Part shown: positions 7,501 through 9,509 of the stretch, piece after piece | Position numbering within the stretch: position 1 is the stretch's first letter | Layout: each line of letters starts with the position of its first letter | Source of the DNA: Promethearchaeota archaeon | Lineage (GTDB): Archaea; Asgardarchaeota; Lokiarchaeia; Sigynarchaeales; SOKP01 | Reading direction: 5' to 3' | NCBI GenBank assembly: GCA_019057735.1 | Contig: JAHLWV010000076.1 | Coordinates: 1 to 9,509 of the forward strand | DNA: 9,509 nt | Notes under the pieces: generated by a model | What the model saw: only the letters and a program-made list of their open reading frames with translations | Database searches by the model: none | What the model was told of the DNA's origin: nothing | Position numbers and translations under genes: made by a program

Positions 7501-7508
7501 ATATAAAA
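7501..7508 (+). promoter_or_regulatory. Possible internal TATA box giving a near-leaderless message for the 7529 gene
   Basis: ATATAAAA is centred about 25 bp before the ATG at 7529, the spacing expected for a leaderless archaeal transcript. AGGAAG (7511-7516) and TAGG (7517-7520) are weak Shine-Dalgarno-like alternatives. The 104-bp gap 7425-7528 is otherwise A-rich filler with no terminator-like T-run on this strand, so readthrough from the upstream gene is also likely. Confidence 0.3.
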
Positions 7509-7528
7509 AAAGGAAGTAGGTAAAGGAA

Positions 7529-7912
7529 ATGGCAAAGAAGAAAAAATCAAAAAAAGGACAAGAACCTGAAATCGATATTAGCCAAAAATTAGAGAATGTA
7601 AAAGTGTTAGTTGGCTCGAATAGGGCTAAAGAAGCAATAGCGTACATTTATCTTATATACAACGATATCATAACAAAAAAATTCAAGAAACCAAGACTCG
7701 CTTACCAAACTATACGGGAATACGCAATAACATGCGTTAATGAGTTAGGTCAAAAACCAGAGTCTATCTATCCATTCATCAAGAAAATCGAGGATATTAT
7801 TTACGGAGGTATTGAACCAACAGGAAAGGAATTGAACTTTACAGTTCAATTATTCTCAAATTTATACAATGATATAACAGGAAAAGCGTTACCAACCGTA
7901 GCTTTTAGTTAG
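7529..7912 (+). CDS. Small soluble stand-alone DUF4129-like helical protein, paralogue of the upstream cytosolic domain
   Basis: The 127-aa product begins with a Lys-rich tail (KKKKSKK) and has no membrane segment. Residues ~31-118 align almost without gaps to the cytosolic domain of the preceding protein. Corresponding pairs include KEAIAYIY with EESLSYLF, QTIREYAI with ETIRDFAI, ESIYPFIKKIEDIIYG (78-93) with ARIYPFIQKVEEIIYA, and a closing D-I-T-G with E-L-T-G. It therefore looks like a free copy made by duplication of that domain. It could bind the same partner as the membrane-attached copy, or assemble with it, acting as a regulator or adaptor; this is inference. The ATG is set by an in-frame stop at 7517. 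It is 104 bp after one member of the cluster and 50 bp before the next, all on the same strand. The paralogy is clear; the DUF4129 label is by motif resemblance. Confidence 0.85.
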   Translation: MAKKKKSKKGQEPEIDISQKLENVKVLVGSNRAKEAIAYIYLIYNDIITKKFKKPRLAYQTIREYAITCVNELGQKPESIYPFIKKIEDIIYGGIEPTGKELNFTVQLFSNLYNDITGKALPTVAFS

Positions 7913-7962
7913 ATAACATTAGTCTAATAAACACTAAAAATCGAGCTTCAGTATCAAAAAAA

Positions 7963-9509
7963 ATGTCAAGTATTGGAAATTCCAACGGAAAAAATGTCCC
8001 CTTTTCAAAGGGCTTAATCATAGGATTTTTCACGATTTTTCTCGTAATCTATGGGGTTTTTATAAGCAGTTTCATTGAGGACTACCCCAAGTATAATATG
8101 GGGGAATTTCTTCCAATTTTTATGAACTATATTCCTCTTGTTTGTTATATTGGGGCGGTATTTTTAGGGTTTGCATTGGTAATTTTCATTCGAAACACTA
8201 CTGTTCAAAAATCAAGAGAAATACAATCTCGTAAAAAATCAAAAACAGGTTCTGCATATAGAGAGGCGCTCTTTTTAGTAATTTTTCTTTTCACATTTAT
8301 ACCTTTGTTTGGTCCAATTTTTGATCAAGGAAAAAACGATCAGAATTTTTCCATTTATAACGAGGCTTGGAATGGTGCCTCTGATTTTAAGAACGCTCTT
8401 GAAGGTGAAGGATATAATATTATGACGATTCAATCCAGCTTGAGTGCTACGGAGCGATTAGATAAATCTATCTTACTAGTCTTGCTAGGTCCTAATTTGT
8501 TTTACAATCCAATGTTTGAAATACCATATTTCATGGATTTTTTCGATAATACGACGAGAAATTCATTATTTATATGCCATGACCATGGAAGCACGAGTAC
8601 TTTATTATGGGAAATTTTTATCGCAAGTGCTTTAGACCCTCACCTTCAAGGAGCAATTCCAGTTACTATTTTTGCTAATGGAATATTACGTGATAACGGT
8701 TCGTACCATGTAGCTCCAGATTTTCCCGTGATTCAATCGTTTTCCGCTCATCCTACTACTGTGGGGATTAGTGATGTTATTTTATCTGAAGCATCCGCAG
8801 TAGTAGGTGGTCCTTTCCTATCGTATTTCGGTTGGGATTTAGTAGGGTCAAGTACTAAATATGGATATGTTGATAAAAATGATGATCATATGTACAATTT
8901 TGATGACGATTTTGTTGATTTAAGCTTAATAAGTGGAGTGCTCCCTGGTTTTCCAGATAAATGGCCTTTAGGTGGTTATTCTCAAGGAGTTTTTATGGCT
9001 AAGGATGCTATTACTTCAAGGGTTTTTGTATCAGCTGATGCGAGTTTGTTTAATAATGAACTCATATCAGAATCTAGTTTTGATAATCTTCAATTCGGAC
9101 TAAATATAGTAAATTGGTTAACCTATGGTGAACCTAAAGATAACTGGGTAATTGTTTTCGATGAAGCTCACATTCGACCTGAATTGACTCGGGATATGAC
9201 ATCGGCAGGTATCTTTGGATTTATTACACAATATATTATTCATTTAAGTACTAATCCGATTACAGCCTGGATTTATCCTCTTTTAGCAATTTATTCCTTG
9301 AAAAAATATCTACCTAAAAAAGACGAAAAGTCGGAAAAAAAGAAAGTGGATGAACAAGACAAAAAAGAAGAAAGAGAAAAATTTAGAACTTCTTCATTTT
9401 TCGCAGAAAAAATTGGATGGTATCGAGAGAAAGGTAGGTATGGTAAAGCATTAACTTTACTTTATAGGAGATTAGAGAGAAAATTAAATGCTCTTCTACG
9501 AGGTCAAAA
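7963..9509 (+). CDS. DUF4350-family membrane protein (3' end outside window)
   Basis: The frame is open from ATG 7963 to the right edge (515 codons). No other ATG lies between it and the in-frame stop at 7906. Three membrane segments (~17-37, 54-76, 102-120) precede an outside domain (~125-410) and a last hydrophobic region (~415-446). The outside domain has the DUF4350 layout: a strand/helix start with GASDFKNALEGEGY, then CHDHGSTSTLL (205-215), ADASLFNN (358-365), a DNLQFGLNIVNWL helix and FDEAH (399-403). This family has a class I glutamine amidotransferase-like fold, and no enzyme activity is established for it. Residues 304-315 (DKNDDHMYNFDD) resemble an EF-hand-type calcium loop. A Lys/Glu-rich cytosolic linker (~450-476) leads to GRYGKALTLLYRRLERKLN (491-509), which resembles the helical module of the two genes before it. 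No ribosome binding site is visible. Confidence 0.8.
   Translation, partial: MSSIGNSNGKNVPFSKGLIIGFFTIFLVIYGVFISSFIEDYPKYNMGEFLPIFMNYIPLVCYIGAVFLGFALVIFIRNTTVQKSREIQSRKKSKTGSAYREALFLVIFLFTFIPLFGPIFDQGKNDQNFSIYNEAWNGASDFKNALEGEGYNIMTIQSSLSATERLDKSILLVLLGPNLFYNPMFEIPYFMDFFDNTTRNSLFICHDHGSTSTLLWEIFIASALDPHLQGAIPVTIFANGILRDNGSYHVAPDFPVIQSFSAHPTTVGISDVILSEASAVVGGPFLSYFGWDLVGSSTKYGYVDKNDDHMYNFDDDFVDLSLISGVLPGFPDKWPLGGYSQGVFMAKDAITSRVFVSADASLFNNELISESSFDNLQFGLNIVNWLTYGEPKDNWVIVFDEAHIRPELTRDMTSAGIFGFITQYIIHLSTNPITAWIYPLLAIYSLKKYLPKKDEKSEKKKVDEQDKKEEREKFRTSSFFAEKIGWYREKGRYGKALTLLYRRLERKLNALLRGQ

Noticed and set aside
7426..7506. 26-codon Lys-rich ORF in the gap after the 528-aa protein
   Set aside because: It is what poly-A-rich filler gives when translated; no ribosome site or recognisable pattern, and it overlaps the likely promoter of the next gene.
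7918..7928. ATTAG-T-CTAAT palindrome before the DUF4350 gene
   Set aside because: Only 5 bp per arm in A+T-rich DNA; expected by chance.
1..9509. tRNA, rRNA, CRISPR array, insertion sequence or attachment-site signals
   Set aside because: No cloverleaf-like conserved boxes, no regularly spaced DNA repeats with unique spacers, no transposase motifs and no flanking inverted repeats were seen.

Overview
This is a strongly A+T-rich window (roughly two thirds A+T by eye) with all six genes on the + strand. It is most likely archaeal. Starts lack convincing Shine-Dalgarno sites, TATA-like boxes and T-run ends sit in the gaps, a zinc-ribbon protein is present, and the surface proteins are very rich in N-glycosylation sequons. 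The style (Pro-rich/coiled-coil/zinc-ribbon protein, huge Ig-repeat surface protein, low GC) fits an Asgard archaeon of the Lokiarchaeota type. That lineage call is inference from the sequence style, not a database result.

Layout: (1) 1-260, the 3' end of a class II/AcuC-type histone deacetylase-family gene. (2) 376-1212, a protein with an acidic start, a polyproline stretch, a Gln/Asn-rich coiled coil and a C-terminal four-Cys zinc ribbon. (3) A 184-bp A+T-rich gap with T-run terminator signals, an inverted repeat and TATA-like sequence. (4) 1397-9509, a run of four co-oriented genes that look functionally linked. They are a 1477-aa membrane-anchored surface protein with a transglutaminase-like domain and about nine Ig-like domains; a 528-aa protein with an Ig-like ectodomain, a second membrane segment and a cytosolic DUF4129-like helical domain; a 127-aa soluble copy of that helical domain; and a DUF4350-family membrane protein that runs off the window.

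Transglutaminase-like, DUF4129 and DUF4350 proteins are known to travel together, usually with a MoxR AAA+ ATPase and a DUF58 protein, in bacteria and archaea. This locus looks like a divergent archaeal version. Its special points are a transglutaminase fold that has lost its catalytic Cys and His, an array alternating two Ig-like domain types, and the same short cytosolic helical motif in three successive genes, once as a free soluble protein. A reasonable model is a cell-surface complex in which the ectodomains bind a partner or the S-layer and the helical modules couple to a cytosolic ATPase. The MoxR and DUF58 genes, if present, would lie beyond the right edge.
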